A stretch of DNA of 64,000 nucleotides from RBC074 sp964470555 (GCA_964470555.1 CAYYDG010000037.1:1-64000), one strand, 5' to 3'; counted from the first letter of the stretch, positions 51,916 through 63,617 are shown. The notes: generated by a model not told the origin, from the sequence alone. Numbers and translations: made by a program.

Positions 51916-54315
51916 ATGAGTGACAAACGCTTTCGCATCGCCTTTTCCTTTGCCGGAGAAAAACAGGACTTCGTGGCCGAAGTCGCCGCCATTCTTGCCA
52001 AACAATTTGGCCAAGAAAAAATCCTCTTCGACGATTTTCACGAAGCTGAGTTTTCCAAAGCGCGGCTTGGCCGTTCTTTGCCGAAGCTTTATCACGAAGA
52101 CTCCGATCTTGTTGTCGTTGTCATTTGTCGAGATTATGGTCAGAAAGAATGGCCGGGCTTGGAATGGGATGCCATCTTCGACCTGATTAAAAAGCGGCGC
52201 GAAGAAGAAATCATGCTCTGTAACTTCGACCGCGCAACGGTTGAAGGGCTGTATTCAGACGCAGGCTTTGCGAAACTCGATGACAAAACGCCGGAACAAG
52301 CCGCCAATCTGATTCTGGAACGGCTGGCCATCAACGAAAACTTGCCCAGAGATCATTACAAACCATCAGCCAGAGGCAGCAAGCGCGCCGCCATTCCGAA
52401 CAATTTGCCTCGGTTGCAATACTTTTTCGGACGCGAAGTCGAGTTGAAAAAGATCGCCGATTCGCTGGCCGAAGACGCGCGCGGATGGGGAGCATTGATT
52501 GATGGGCCGGGCGGGATTGGCAAAACTTCGCTGGCCATTCGCGCGGCGGAGCTAGTTCCAGCTGGACGCTTCAGCCGGATCATTTTCCTTTCGTCCAAAG
52601 AGCGCGAACTGACCGCAGACGGCCAACGCTCGTTGGGAAATTTCGTGGTACCGGGGTATTTGGAAATGCTGAACGCCATCGCCCGCGAATTGGACAAACC
52701 CGACATTGCCAAAACCACCGAAGAAGAACGCGCCGAAGCCGTGTTGCGCGCCTTGCGCGGCACGGATGTGTTGTTGCTGCTGGACAATTTGGAAACCTTG
52801 CCGGAAAGCGACCGCGACCAGTTGTTCGCTTTCCTGAACCGATTGCCGCGCGGATGCAGCGCCATCGTCACCAGCCGCCGCCGCTCCGATGCCAGCGCAG
52901 TGCTTGTTCGGCTGGACAAACTGGATTGGCCAGCCGCCAGCGAACTGATTGCCGAACTGGCCAAAAACTACGACCTGTTGCGCCGAGCAACCGACGCCGA
53001 ACGCCGCGCGCTATACGAAGACACGGGCGGCAATCCGTTGCTGATTCGCTGGATCGCTGGTCAGTTGGGCTTAGGACGCTGCCGCACGATTGCCTCCGCG
53101 CTGGAATTTCTGCGTTCCGCTCCGGCGGGCAACAATCCGCTGGAATTCATTTTCGGAGACCTTCTGGACACGTTCACTGCGAACGAAACCAAAGTGCTTG
53201 CCGCACTCAGCTATTTCACTTCGCCAATGGCGGTGAAGTTCATCGCCGAACTTGCCAATCTCAACGAGGCCGCCGCACAAGGTGCACTCAGCGATCTAGC
53301 CTTTCGCGCTCTGGTGATAGCCGATTCGGAAGAACGAAACTTCATTCTAACGCCGATGGTCGCCGACTTTCTGCGGAGCGCGCGGCCTGAAGTCGTGACG
53401 GCAACCGGCAACCGGCTGGAACAACGCGCCTATGCCCTGATCTTGGAAAACGGTGGCAAAGATTACAAACACTTTCAACTACTTAAAGCCACTTGGCCTA
53501 TGGTTTCGTCTGCGCTTCCTCTATTTATTGCTGGGGAAAATAGGAGGCTTCAAGAAGTGTGTGAAGAGCTTCTAGATTTTCTAAAGTTTACCGGACTTTG
53601 GGATGAGCGACTTTATTTGAATCTTCAAGCGGAAAAAAAAGCAGAGGAAGCTGGTGAATACTATGAGGCTGGGTGGCGAGCTTATCGGGCAGGCACGACT
53701 TACAACCGGTGGCGGAAAGCTGATGAGTTATTCGACTGTGTCGAACGCATGGAAAAACACTGGCAAAAAGCCCAAAGGGTTGGTAAGCGTGAAGAATCTT
53801 TTGTTCTTTTGTTACGTGGGATTGGTTACTGTTTGAAAGAAAATTATCCGGCTGCCTTAAGCACTCTTTCCAAGTCGCTTGAGCTACGCCGGAACTTGCT
53901 TCCTGAAAGTGAAGATGTGGCCATCGCACTGTCTTGGCTCGCTAAAACCGAGAGAAAAGCTGGTAATTGGGAAGTTGCGGAACGATATTATCGGGAAGCT
54001 TTACGAGTGGCCGAAGCAGTCAATTTCGATGAAGGTGTGGCCACGTATTTAGGCCATTTGGGGGCATTGTGTTTAGACAAAAAGGATTGGCTAGAAGCAG
54101 AGGTGTTGGTCCGCAGTGCTTTAGAAATAGCAGAAAAGGTTAGCCGCGAAGACTTAATCGCTATTGAGTGCCAGCGCATTGCTTTAGCTCTTATACGGCA
54201 AGGCAAATCCGCCGAAGCTCTGCCTTACGCCCAACGTTCGGTGGAAATCTATGAGCGGCTTGGTTCGCCCGACTTTGAAGAAGCCCGCGCGACTCTGCGG
54301 GAATGCGAATCCTGA
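51916..54315 (+). CDS. TIR-STAND NTPase-TPR protein, candidate antiphage sensor
   Basis: 799 residues. A TIR domain (about 5-110: FRIAFSFAGEKQDFV, ILFDDF, and Glu83 in WPGLEWDAI as the likely NADase residue) is followed by an NB-ARC/STAND NTPase with P-loop GPGGIGKTS (197-205), Walker B DVLLLLDNLETL and SAIVTSRRR. The C-terminal part from about 560 has TPR-like helices (YPAALSTLSKSLELRRNLL; NWEVAERYYREALRVAE). The architecture fits bacterial TIR-STAND immunity proteins, in which the repeat region senses and the TIR consumes NAD+. From about 53,450 the DNA becomes markedly AT-rich, so sensor and NTPase halves may have different origins. Confidence 0.85.
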   Translation: MSDKRFRIAFSFAGEKQDFVAEVAAILAKQFGQEKILFDDFHEAEFSKARLGRSLPKLYHEDSDLVVVVICRDYGQKEWPGLEWDAIFDLIKKRREEEIMLCNFDRATVEGLYSDAGFAKLDDKTPEQAANLILERLAINENLPRDHYKPSARGSKRAAIPNNLPRLQYFFGREVELKKIADSLAEDARGWGALIDGPGGIGKTSLAIRAAELVPAGRFSRIIFLSSKERELTADGQRSLGNFVVPGYLEMLNAIARELDKPDIAKTTEEERAEAVLRALRGTDVLLLLDNLETLPESDRDQLFAFLNRLPRGCSAIVTSRRRSDASAVLVRLDKLDWPAASELIAELAKNYDLLRRATDAERRALYEDTGGNPLLIRWIAGQLGLGRCRTIASALEFLRSAPAGNNPLEFIFGDLLDTFTANETKVLAALSYFTSPMAVKFIAELANLNEAAAQGALSDLAFRALVIADSEERNFILTPMVADFLRSARPEVVTATGNRLEQRAYALILENGGKDYKHFQLLKATWPMVSSALPLFIAGENRRLQEVCEELLDFLKFTGLWDERLYLNLQAEKKAEEAGEYYEAGWRAYRAGTTYNRWRKADELFDCVERMEKHWQKAQRVGKREESFVLLLRGIGYCLKENYPAALSTLSKSLELRRNLLPESEDVAIALSWLAKTERKAGNWEVAERYYREALRVAEAVNFDEGVATYLGHLGALCLDKKDWLEAEVLVRSALEIAEKVSREDLIAIECQRIALALIRQGKSAEALPYAQRSVEIYERLGSPDFEEARATLRECES

Positions 54316-54384
54316 CCGCCCGGCGCTGTCCATCGCATCGCGGATGCATAGGTTAGAGAGTGTTTGGAAATTAGCGCCAGAGGC

Positions 54385-54501
54385 GCGGCCTGTTTATAGA
54401 AATGCCGTATTCGTAGTCCCAAGCTCCATAGGAGCGACCTGTGTATAGGCCGCTCCTATGGAGCTTGGGGAAAGGCGCTCGCCAATCTATAAACAGGCCG
54501 C
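54385..54501. repeat. Nested palindromic repeat after the TIR gene
   Basis: Outer perfect 16-bp arms 54385-54400 and 54486-54501 enclose inner perfect 19-bp arms 54418-54436 and 54451-54469. It accounts for the middle of the 300-bp gap before the next antitoxin gene; I see no coding sequence in this gap. Confidence 0.75.
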
Positions 54502-54576
54502 TCCGATGGAGCTAAAAACCGGCAATCCAAATTTCCGATCAGGCTTTAGCGCAGAAGTGAATGCGCCAAGCAGAAT

Positions 54577-54612
54577 CTTTTTGCGGTATGATGGCCGCAA
54601 AAAGGAGGTGAT
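54577..54612 (+). promoter_or_regulatory. Hairpin abutting a strong ribosome site of the antitoxin gene
   Basis: CTTTTTGCGG (54577-54586) and CCGCAAAAAG (54595-54604) form a 10-bp hairpin; its right arm runs into AAAGGAGGTGA, a near-full anti-16S match, 4-5 nt before the ATG at 54616. Folding would hide the ribosome site, and the palindrome could be an operator for the toxin-antitoxin proteins. Confidence 0.55.
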
Positions 54613-54615
54613 TTT

Positions 54616-54867
54616 ATGGAAATCAATGTGCAGGAAATTTATCAGCAAACAGTTCGTCCGCGGCCGGAGCACGAGCGGTTGACGCTGGCGACGCTGATTC
54701 TTCAAGACATTTCACAGGCTCCGCCTGTTGATCGTCCGAAACGGAAAGGCGCGTTGAAGGAACTATTTGGCACGGGAATCAGTGGCGGAGTGAATGGTTC
54801 CGACAATGAACAGATTGACCGCGATCTGGCGCGTGAATATGGCAGTACACACGAGGATGAAGACTGA
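54616..54867 (+). CDS. Antitoxin-like protein, orphan copy
   Basis: 83 residues: N-terminal helix (EINVQEIYQQTVRPRPEHERLTLATLIL is DUF-like antitoxin in character), linker PPVDRPKRKGALKEL and an acidic tail with SDNEQIDRDLAREYG. The same tail occurs in the next antitoxin (SADNERIDADLACEYG). No toxin gene lies directly after it, so it may be the orphan member of a partly duplicated toxin-antitoxin locus, or both antitoxins may bind the PIN toxin at 55199. Confidence 0.65.
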   Translation: MEINVQEIYQQTVRPRPEHERLTLATLILQDISQAPPVDRPKRKGALKELFGTGISGGVNGSDNEQIDRDLAREYGSTHEDED

Positions 54868-54917
54868 TGCCGCCAATCAATATCTGGCGCTGATCTATCA
54901 GCCTGGAGGAGATGAAT

Positions 54918-55190
54918 ATGCTAACAACCATCGAAGCTGAAATTGATGTGAACGGAACCGTCACGCTGTTGGAACCGATCACGCTGACCCGGAAAAGCCG
55001 CGCAATTGTGACCGTGCTGGAAAATGGCAACGGCTCAAAGAAGCACATGACCGAAGAAGAAGCGCGTTTAGCCGAAGAACGCTTCGCACGCTGGATTGGC
55101 GCTTGGGATAGTGGCGATCCGAATTCTGCCGATAATGAGCGGATTGATGCTGATTTGGCGTGTGAGTATGGAGCAGGTCTGGATGAGTAG
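54918..55190 (+). CDS. Antitoxin of a PIN toxin-antitoxin pair
   Basis: 90 residues from ATG 54918, chosen since GGAGGA lies 7 nt upstream; the ATG at 54912 sits too close to it. The N-terminus MLTTIEAEIDVNGTVTLLEPI with RKSRAIVTVLE is AbrB/DUF-like in shape and may bind DNA. The C-terminal acidic tail resembles that of the preceding gene. It precedes the PIN toxin by 8 bp. Confidence 0.75.
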   Translation: MLTTIEAEIDVNGTVTLLEPITLTRKSRAIVTVLENGNGSKKHMTEEEARLAEERFARWIGAWDSGDPNSADNERIDADLACEYGAGLDE

Positions 55191-55198
55191 GTGAGTTT

Positions 55199-55594
55199 AT
55201 GTTCTTGGACACATCAGGCTTGTTTTGCATACACGATCTTCGGGATCGTCGGCAATCTGCCGCGACAAACCATTTCCGCCAAGCGCGAAATGTGATTACC
55301 ACCAACTACGTATTGACTGAATTTGTAGCCTTAGCACATGCGCGGGGAGTGCCACGAACAAATGCTCTCAAGATTCTTCGCGATTTGGTGAGTGTGCAGC
55401 GTATCGAAGTCGTATGGGTTGATGAAAAATTGCACGCATCAGCAATGGCATTACTGGAAGCCCGGATGGATAAGGACTATTCACTCTGCGATGCGGTCAG
55501 CTTTGTGCTGATGCGTGAGCGCCAGATCAATGACGCTCTGACGACCGATAAACATTTTGCTCAGGAAGGCTTCACTCGACTACTGGAACCGTAA
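55199..55594 (+). CDS. PIN-domain toxin, VapC-like
   Basis: 131 residues. The PIN active site is complete: Asp4 (MFLDTSGLF), Glu41 (NYVLTEFVAL), Asp98 (YSLCDAVSFVLM) and Asp117 (LTTDKHF). Predicted ribonuclease, neutralised by the upstream antitoxin(s). GAGTAGGTGAG precedes the ATG, overlapping the antitoxin stop region. RecQ starts 14 bp later. Confidence 0.87.
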   Translation: MFLDTSGLFCIHDLRDRRQSAATNHFRQARNVITTNYVLTEFVALAHARGVPRTNALKILRDLVSVQRIEVVWVDEKLHASAMALLEARMDKDYSLCDAVSFVLMRERQINDALTTDKHFAQEGFTRLLEP

Positions 55595-55608
55595 TTCCGC
55601 ATTCAGCC

Positions 55609-57891
55609 ATGCCTACATTCGAAGACGCACAATCCGCGTTGGAACAGCATTTCAGCTTTTCGTCGTTCCGCGAAGGCCAGGCCGATGTGATTCGCGCCGT
55701 GCTGGACGGGCGGGATTGCGTGGTTGTCATGCCTACCGGCGGAGGAAAATCGCTCTGTTACCAACTCCCTGCCCTGCTGTTTCCCGGCGTGACGCTGGTT
55801 ATTTCGCCTTTGATTGCGTTGATGAAAGATCAGGTGGACGCGCTGAACGCGCGCCGCATTCCCGCCACAGTCATCAACAGTTCCATCAGTTTTGACCAGC
55901 AAATGTCACGGTTGCAGGCAATGACCGACGGGCAATTTCGGCTGGTATATGTCGCGCCCGAACGCTTTCGCAACGAACGTTTTGTCGAAGCTCTGAAAGG
56001 CGTTCAGGTTTCGCTCTTCGCTGTGGACGAAGCGCATTGCATTTCTCAATGGGGACACGATTTCCGACCGGATTATTTGCGGCTGCGTTCAGCGATTGAC
56101 GCGCTGGAACAGGATGGTCACCGGCCACAGGTCATTGCGCTGACGGCGACGGCCACGCCCAGAGTCCGCGACGACATTGCCGCGCAGTTGGGATTGCATC
56201 GCCCGGCCAGTTTCATCGCCGGGTTTGATCGCCCGAATCTGATGCTGCGCGTCGAACACTGCAAATCCGACAAAGAACGCACGGCGCGCGCGGCGCAGAT
56301 CATAGAACGCAGCGACGGCACAGGCATCATTTACGCCGCGACTCGCAAAGCCGTCGAAGAAGTCACGCACGAATTGAAATCGCTGGGGTTGAAAGTCGCT
56401 GGGTATCACGCGGGTTTTGGTGACGCGGTGCGAGCGCGCGTGCAGGACAGTTTCATGTCCGGCGAACTGCAAGCCATCGTCGCCACCAACGCTTTCGGGA
56501 TGGGCGTGGACAAACGCGATTTGCGATTCGTCACGCATTACAACATGCCGGGTTCGGTCGAAGCTTATTACCAGGAAGTCGGGCGAGCCGGGCGCGACGG
56601 GCTGCCGTCGGTTTGCACTCTGCTGTTCAATTACGTTGACACGCGCACGCACGAATTTTTTATCGAAGGCAATTACCCCGAACCGGATTTGATCCGCGAT
56701 GTGTACGATTGCCTGAAAGGCGTAAACCGCGACGAAATCGAATTGACCGCGCGCGAAATCGCTCCGCGCATCGGCGTCAAAAACGAAATGGCAATCAATT
56801 CGGCGCTGGTCTTTCTGGAAAAAGCCGGTCACATCGAACGCGTTCCGGGCGGCGGAACAATCAAATTGCTCGACCGCGTTTCGCGTATGTTGCTGCGCGT
56901 GAACTGGCACGATCTGTCCAAACGCCGCGCCGCCGAAGAACGCAAGCTGCGCGAAATGCTGAATTTCGCTTATCACAAAGACTGTTTGCGCCAATTCATC
57001 CTGCGTTATTTCGGCGACCGCAAACAGCCGACGAACTGCCGCTGTTCCAATTGCCAGCCGCGCGTAAAGTGGAAAGAACTCTCTGCTGCGAAGGAACTCA
57101 GTCAATCGCCATCCGCGGACGCTGCGTCATCCGATCTGCCCATCGAAACCAGCACACCTCGCGCGTTGACGGACGAAGAACATCTGGCAGCGCGAAAAAT
57201 CCTGAGCTGCGTGGCGCGTATGGAAGGCCGTTTCGGCAAATCCGTTGTCGCCAGCGTGCTGCGCGGTTCGCGCGCCCAAAACATTCAGGCCAATCAACTG
57301 GATCAACTTTCGACTTATGGTTTGCTGCGCGATTATTCGCAGGACGACCTGACGAAATTTCTCAATGCGTTGATCGTCGCCGGTTGCATTCGCCAAAGCG
57401 GAACGGCGAATCAGGCGGTGACGCTGACCGAACTTGGGCGACAGGTCATGCTGGACAAAGCGCGCGTCGCGCTCGACCTGGAAGGCGTTGGCGCGGATTT
57501 GTCCGACGACGTCAGCGAAGAAACCGAACAATCCGAAACCGCCGCTATTCAAAAGCGATTGCAGTCCAATCGGCTGGGCGATACGCACGAAAAAACGTTT
57601 GCGCTGTTCAACGCCGGATTCAGTTCCGCCCAAATCGCCAGCCAGCGCGGATTGAAACTCAGCACCATCGAAGAACATTTGTCGTTGTTGATCGAAGCCG
57701 GTCGAAACATCAACGTGGACGAATTGGTCAGCGCAGATCATCGCGCCTTGATCGAAACTGCTCACGCACAATGCGCTGAAGCCGGACAAGTCGGGCTGAC
57801 TCCGATCAAACAGTTGTTACCTGAAGAAATCAGCTTCGGCGCAATTCGCATTACGCTGGCGGCGCTGAAACATGCCGCGCGGCAAACGTAA
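55609..57891 (+). CDS. recQ: RecQ-family ATP-dependent DNA helicase
   Basis: 760 residues. SF2 helicase marks: FREGQADVIRAVLDGRDC (motif 0), MPTGGGKSLCYQLPAL (Walker A), VDEAHCISQWGHDFRP (DEAH and aromatic loop), ALTATATPRVRDDI, and VGRAGRDGLPS. The RQC zinc cysteines are in CRCSNCQP, followed by a winged-helix region. A long extension (about 500-760) includes an HTH_40-like module (FALFNAGFSSAQIASQRG). It unwinds DNA 3'-5' in repair and recombination. It sits just after the PIN toxin-antitoxin genes, which is probably coincidental. Confidence 0.93.
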   Translation: MPTFEDAQSALEQHFSFSSFREGQADVIRAVLDGRDCVVVMPTGGGKSLCYQLPALLFPGVTLVISPLIALMKDQVDALNARRIPATVINSSISFDQQMSRLQAMTDGQFRLVYVAPERFRNERFVEALKGVQVSLFAVDEAHCISQWGHDFRPDYLRLRSAIDALEQDGHRPQVIALTATATPRVRDDIAAQLGLHRPASFIAGFDRPNLMLRVEHCKSDKERTARAAQIIERSDGTGIIYAATRKAVEEVTHELKSLGLKVAGYHAGFGDAVRARVQDSFMSGELQAIVATNAFGMGVDKRDLRFVTHYNMPGSVEAYYQEVGRAGRDGLPSVCTLLFNYVDTRTHEFFIEGNYPEPDLIRDVYDCLKGVNRDEIELTAREIAPRIGVKNEMAINSALVFLEKAGHIERVPGGGTIKLLDRVSRMLLRVNWHDLSKRRAAEERKLREMLNFAYHKDCLRQFILRYFGDRKQPTNCRCSNCQPRVKWKELSAAKELSQSPSADAASSDLPIETSTPRALTDEEHLAARKILSCVARMEGRFGKSVVASVLRGSRAQNIQANQLDQLSTYGLLRDYSQDDLTKFLNALIVAGCIRQSGTANQAVTLTELGRQVMLDKARVALDLEGVGADLSDDVSEETEQSETAAIQKRLQSNRLGDTHEKTFALFNAGFSSAQIASQRGLKLSTIEEHLSLLIEAGRNINVDELVSADHRALIETAHAQCAEAGQVGLTPIKQLLPEEISFGAIRITLAALKHAARQT

Positions 57892-58042
57892 CGCGACGAC
57901 CAATTGACCGGCGAAAAAAAATTGGTCATTGTTCACGCCATCACTCACTTTCGAGATTTACATCAACAACCGAAATCCGCCCGAAACGTCGCCGCTGCTG
58001 AGCGTTGCGCGTTCGAGGCTTGCGAGAGGAAATATCAACCAG

Positions 58043-59926
58043 ATGAAAGCACCAGCTAAATTCGTTGTGGTCGGCGCGATTGTGTTGTCGCTGGCCTGGT
58101 TTCTGGGCGTCAATTCTAAGGCGCAACAACCCGCCGGTTCGACAGGCAAAGACGCTCCGCCGGACGGCGCAAAGTTGTACGAAGAGCGTTGCGCCGTCTG
58201 CCACGACAACACGGGGAACAATCCGCAAGATCGCACTCCTCCGAAATCCCTGCTGACGCGACGAGCGCCTGACGACATCATCGCTGCGCTGACTACCGGT
58301 TCGATGAAATCTCAGGCTGCCGGTTTGAAGGAACTGGAAATTCGCGCGATTGCTGTTTACCTGACCGGTAAACAGCCGAGCGGCGTGATTGATCCTTCGC
58401 AATTGGCCAATCGTTGCCAGGCGCCGGGTGGCCCGATCAATCTGAAAGCAACGGGCTGGAACGGCTGGAGCACCGATCTGGACAACACTCGATTTCAACC
58501 CAAGCCGGGATTGAAGGCCGAAGACGTGCCGAAATTGAAAGTGAAATGGGCGTTCGCTTATCCGGCGACAATGGCCATAGGCCAACCGACAATTGTCGGC
58601 AATCGGTTGTACGTGACGACGGATTCAGGTCAGGTCATCAATCTAAACGCACAAACCGGTTGCGCGTATTGGGCAGTGAGCGTGGGCGCGCCGGTGCGAA
58701 CTTCGGTGTCGGTCGGAGCCTTGCCGCCAAACAGCAAAGCGAAATTCGTGGCGTATTTTGGCGACGAACGCGCCACTGTGCATGCAGTGGACGCCGAAAC
58801 GGGCAAACAGCTTTGGAAGATCAAACTGGACGATCATCCGGTGGCGCGCATCACTGGTTCACCCGTGTTGTACAAAGATCGTTTGTACGTGCCCGTGTCT
58901 TCGGTCGAAGAAGCCATTTCGCGCCCGGACAAATACGAATGCTGCAAGTTTCGCGGCAGCATGGCGGCGCTGGACGCTTATACCGGCAAGCTGCTCTGGC
59001 AAACTTATGCCATCCCTGAAGAGCCGAAACCACACAAGAAAAATTCCGCCGGAACGCAAATGTACGGCCCGGCAGGAGCCGCCATCTGGTCAGCGCCGAC
59101 ATTGGATTTGAAACGCGGCGTGCTGTACGCCGGAACGGGCAATTCATACACGGACGTGAAAACCGGCGGGTCGAATTCCATCATCGCCTTTGAACTGGCA
59201 ACCGGAAAAATCCGCTGGGCATTTCAGGCGATGCCGAACGACAATTTCATCATGAACTGTGGCCGCCCAGGCCAGGGCAATTGCCCGGAAAATGCCGGAC
59301 CGGATTTCGATTTCGGCAGTTCGCCGATTCTTCGCAAATTGCCGAACGGCAAAGACGTTTTGCTGGTTGGCAACAAAGGCGGAGTTCTGTTTGCGCTCGA
59401 TCCTGACAACCAGGGCAAAAAGCTGTGGGAAATCAAACTCGGCGCAGGAACAGCGCTGGGCGGCATTCAATGGGGATTCACCGCCGACGCGACTACGACT
59501 TATGTTGCGGTGGCCGATCCGTTCGGAGCGCCAGACAAACGCAACCCCGGATTGTCCGCCGTGAAAATTGCCACCGGCGAAAAACTCTGGCAGGTTCCTG
59601 CTCCGGTTGTGCCCTGTTCGTGGGGCAAATCGCGTTGCACCAACGCCCAATCGGCGGCGGTCACGCTGATTCCGGGCATAGTGTTTTCGGGAACGACCGA
59701 CGGCCATTTGCGCGCTTACGCCACCGCCGACGGAAAGGTCGTTTGGGATTTCGACACGGCGGCTCAACCGTATGACGCCGTCAACGGCAAACAAGCCAAA
59801 GGCGGCACGATTGACGCCGGAGGCCCAACCATTGCCAACGGCATTCTGTACATCAATTCCGGTTACGGCAGAATCATAGGCATGCCCGGCAACGCATTGC
59901 TGGCATTTTCCGTGGATGGGAAATAA
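58043..59926 (+). CDS. Secreted quinohaemoprotein: cytochrome c plus PQQ beta-propeller
   Basis: 627 residues from ATG 58043 (MKAPAKFVVVGAIVLSLAWF), a signal peptide or anchor. One cytochrome c domain has CAVCH (Cys50 to His54) and a likely axial Met in TTGSMKSQAAG. The rest is an eight-bladed PQQ propeller (WSTDLDNTRFQPKPGL; GRPGQGNCPENAGPDFDFG; VVWDFDTAAQPYDAVNG). The cytochrome-first order is like polyvinyl-alcohol dehydrogenases. It would oxidise an alcohol in the periplasm and pass electrons to its haem. The following gene starts on its stop codon (TAATG). Confidence 0.87.
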   Translation: MKAPAKFVVVGAIVLSLAWFLGVNSKAQQPAGSTGKDAPPDGAKLYEERCAVCHDNTGNNPQDRTPPKSLLTRRAPDDIIAALTTGSMKSQAAGLKELEIRAIAVYLTGKQPSGVIDPSQLANRCQAPGGPINLKATGWNGWSTDLDNTRFQPKPGLKAEDVPKLKVKWAFAYPATMAIGQPTIVGNRLYVTTDSGQVINLNAQTGCAYWAVSVGAPVRTSVSVGALPPNSKAKFVAYFGDERATVHAVDAETGKQLWKIKLDDHPVARITGSPVLYKDRLYVPVSSVEEAISRPDKYECCKFRGSMAALDAYTGKLLWQTYAIPEEPKPHKKNSAGTQMYGPAGAAIWSAPTLDLKRGVLYAGTGNSYTDVKTGGSNSIIAFELATGKIRWAFQAMPNDNFIMNCGRPGQGNCPENAGPDFDFGSSPILRKLPNGKDVLLVGNKGGVLFALDPDNQGKKLWEIKLGAGTALGGIQWGFTADATTTYVAVADPFGAPDKRNPGLSAVKIATGEKLWQVPAPVVPCSWGKSRCTNAQSAAVTLIPGIVFSGTTDGHLRAYATADGKVVWDFDTAAQPYDAVNGKQAKGGTIDAGGPTIANGILYINSGYGRIIGMPGNALLAFSVDGK

Positions 59927-60951
59927 TGAACGGCACGACAGCAATGGCCAATCTCCTTCACCGCAGAGGCGCAAAGAACGCAAAGGCGGCGCAGAGAATT
60001 CACTCTGCGAAACCTCTGCGCTTTCCGCGCCTCTGCGGTGAAAATGACTTTCTCAAAATAGCATTTCTTTTCACTCTCACATTCCTGCTGTGCATAACTG
60101 CGCTGAATACGGTGGCGCAGGAAACCGCCGCAACGCATCACCAACGCGGATTCGCTTTTCACGAACGCCGTTCGCTGGACGAAGCCAGCAAGGAATATGC
60201 GGCAGCGTTGGCGATTGATCCACCGCGAGAATTGACCGCCGAAGAATGGCAACTTGCGCGGCGGTTCGCTCCGCGTTTGTACACGACGCCGACGGAGTTT
60301 TTCCCGCTCAAAGATTTCGCGGTCATACTTCACCCGACTGAACGGCTGATTGCGTATCACTTCTTTTGGGAAGACGACATTGATTTCCCGGAAGACAACG
60401 ATCCTTGCGACCACGAATTGATCTGGGTTCAGTATTCCGCTGACAAACTGCGGCTGGAAAACGTCTGGTCGTATTTTCACGGACGGATTTTGGCGGGCGA
60501 AGAATCGGCGTTGTCAGACGCGCGGCGAAACGGAATGCGTCCGCGCGTCAATGTGCAATGGGGCAAACACGGTTCGCTGCTTGCGGGTTGGGAAACCATG
60601 ACGTTGAAAGCCGACGCGGGCGACGCCGAACGCAAGTATTACCCCACAGGCCAGCCGATCACGCTGCAACAATACAACGAAGGCACATTCCGCAAACTCA
60701 GCACCGAAGGCCGTCGGCTGATTGACCATCCGTTGGCCAGGCGGTTGAACTGGCCGACGAAGTTCACCGGTTCGTGGCGTGATTTCGTCAATTTTTCGCG
60801 GCTGGTTGACCCGCTGACGTTGCTGACCAAACGTCGTATGGCGTTGGTATCGCGCTGGAACAACGCCACGATTGATCAACACTTTTTGCCGTATAACTTC
60901 CGCCCAAAAACCGAATGGCCCGTCGGGCCAGCGCTCAACGAACGAAAATGA
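59926..60951 (+). CDS. Secreted protein of unknown function with repeat-derived N-terminus
   Basis: 341 residues as written. The body has a hydrophobic signal-like stretch (FLKIAFLFTLTFLLCITAL), a TPR-like start (RGFAFHERRSLDEASKEYAAALAIDP) and a conserved-looking domain with YHFFWEDDIDFPEDNDPCDHE and VNVQWGKHGSLLAGW. The first ~40 residues (HRRGAKNAKAAQR) are encoded by a palindromic repeat at 59957-60042. No in-frame ATG lies between the repeat and the signal, so either translation starts at 59926 through the repeat or a rare start is used. It is coupled to the PQQ protein by TAATG. Confidence 0.7.
   Translation: MNGTTAMANLLHRRGAKNAKAAQRIHSAKPLRFPRLCGENDFLKIAFLFTLTFLLCITALNTVAQETAATHHQRGFAFHERRSLDEASKEYAAALAIDPPRELTAEEWQLARRFAPRLYTTPTEFFPLKDFAVILHPTERLIAYHFFWEDDIDFPEDNDPCDHELIWVQYSADKLRLENVWSYFHGRILAGEESALSDARRNGMRPRVNVQWGKHGSLLAGWETMTLKADAGDAERKYYPTGQPITLQQYNEGTFRKLSTEGRRLIDHPLARRLNWPTKFTGSWRDFVNFSRLVDPLTLLTKRRMALVSRWNNATIDQHFLPYNFRPKTEWPVGPALNERK
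59957..60042. repeat. Palindromic repeat inside a gene start
   Basis: Perfect 16-bp arms 59957-59972 and 60027-60042, with an internal CGCAGAG/CTCTGCG palindrome. GCAGAGGCGCAAAGAACGCA-type words are common dispersed repeats (from memory). Here the element forms coding sequence. Confidence 0.7.
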
Positions 60952-60955
60952 CACT

Positions 60956-61048
60956 GTTCAGAGTACCGCCTTTAGGCGGCTGTGCGGCTTCAGCCGCCAA
61001 ATGTGGCTCATAAACGAGCCGCTTCCGCCTAAAGGCGGTACTCTGAAC
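60956..61048. repeat. Long cruciform-like inverted repeat
   Basis: Perfect 24-bp arms 60956-60979 and 61025-61048. Between them lie two smaller hairpins (GCGGCT/AGCCGC and GGCTC/GAGCC), giving a three-stem shape. It fills the gap before the penicillin acylase gene. Confidence 0.75.
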
Positions 61049-61071
61049 GCCATCAACAGGAGACTCACCTC

Positions 61072-63486
<2,415 letters not shown>

Positions 63487-63509
63487 GCCAAACCGTTCGT
63501 GGCTGCTGA

Positions 63510-63617
63510 CGTGTCAGTAGCCCGCGCGTGAGCAAGGGCAAGCACGGCAATTCGCCAGTTCTGGTCGAACAGCGCAATGCCGAACGCGCCCTCCTTTACA
63601 GTCGGGCTACTGACACG
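63510..63617. repeat. Inverted repeat with a word shared with the 51.6 kb block
   Basis: Arms 63510-63524 and 63603-63617 (15 bp) are perfectly complementary. The left flank (63512-63540) repeats, with changes, the GTCAG...GCGTGAGCAAG sequence at 51639-51668. Confidence 0.65.
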
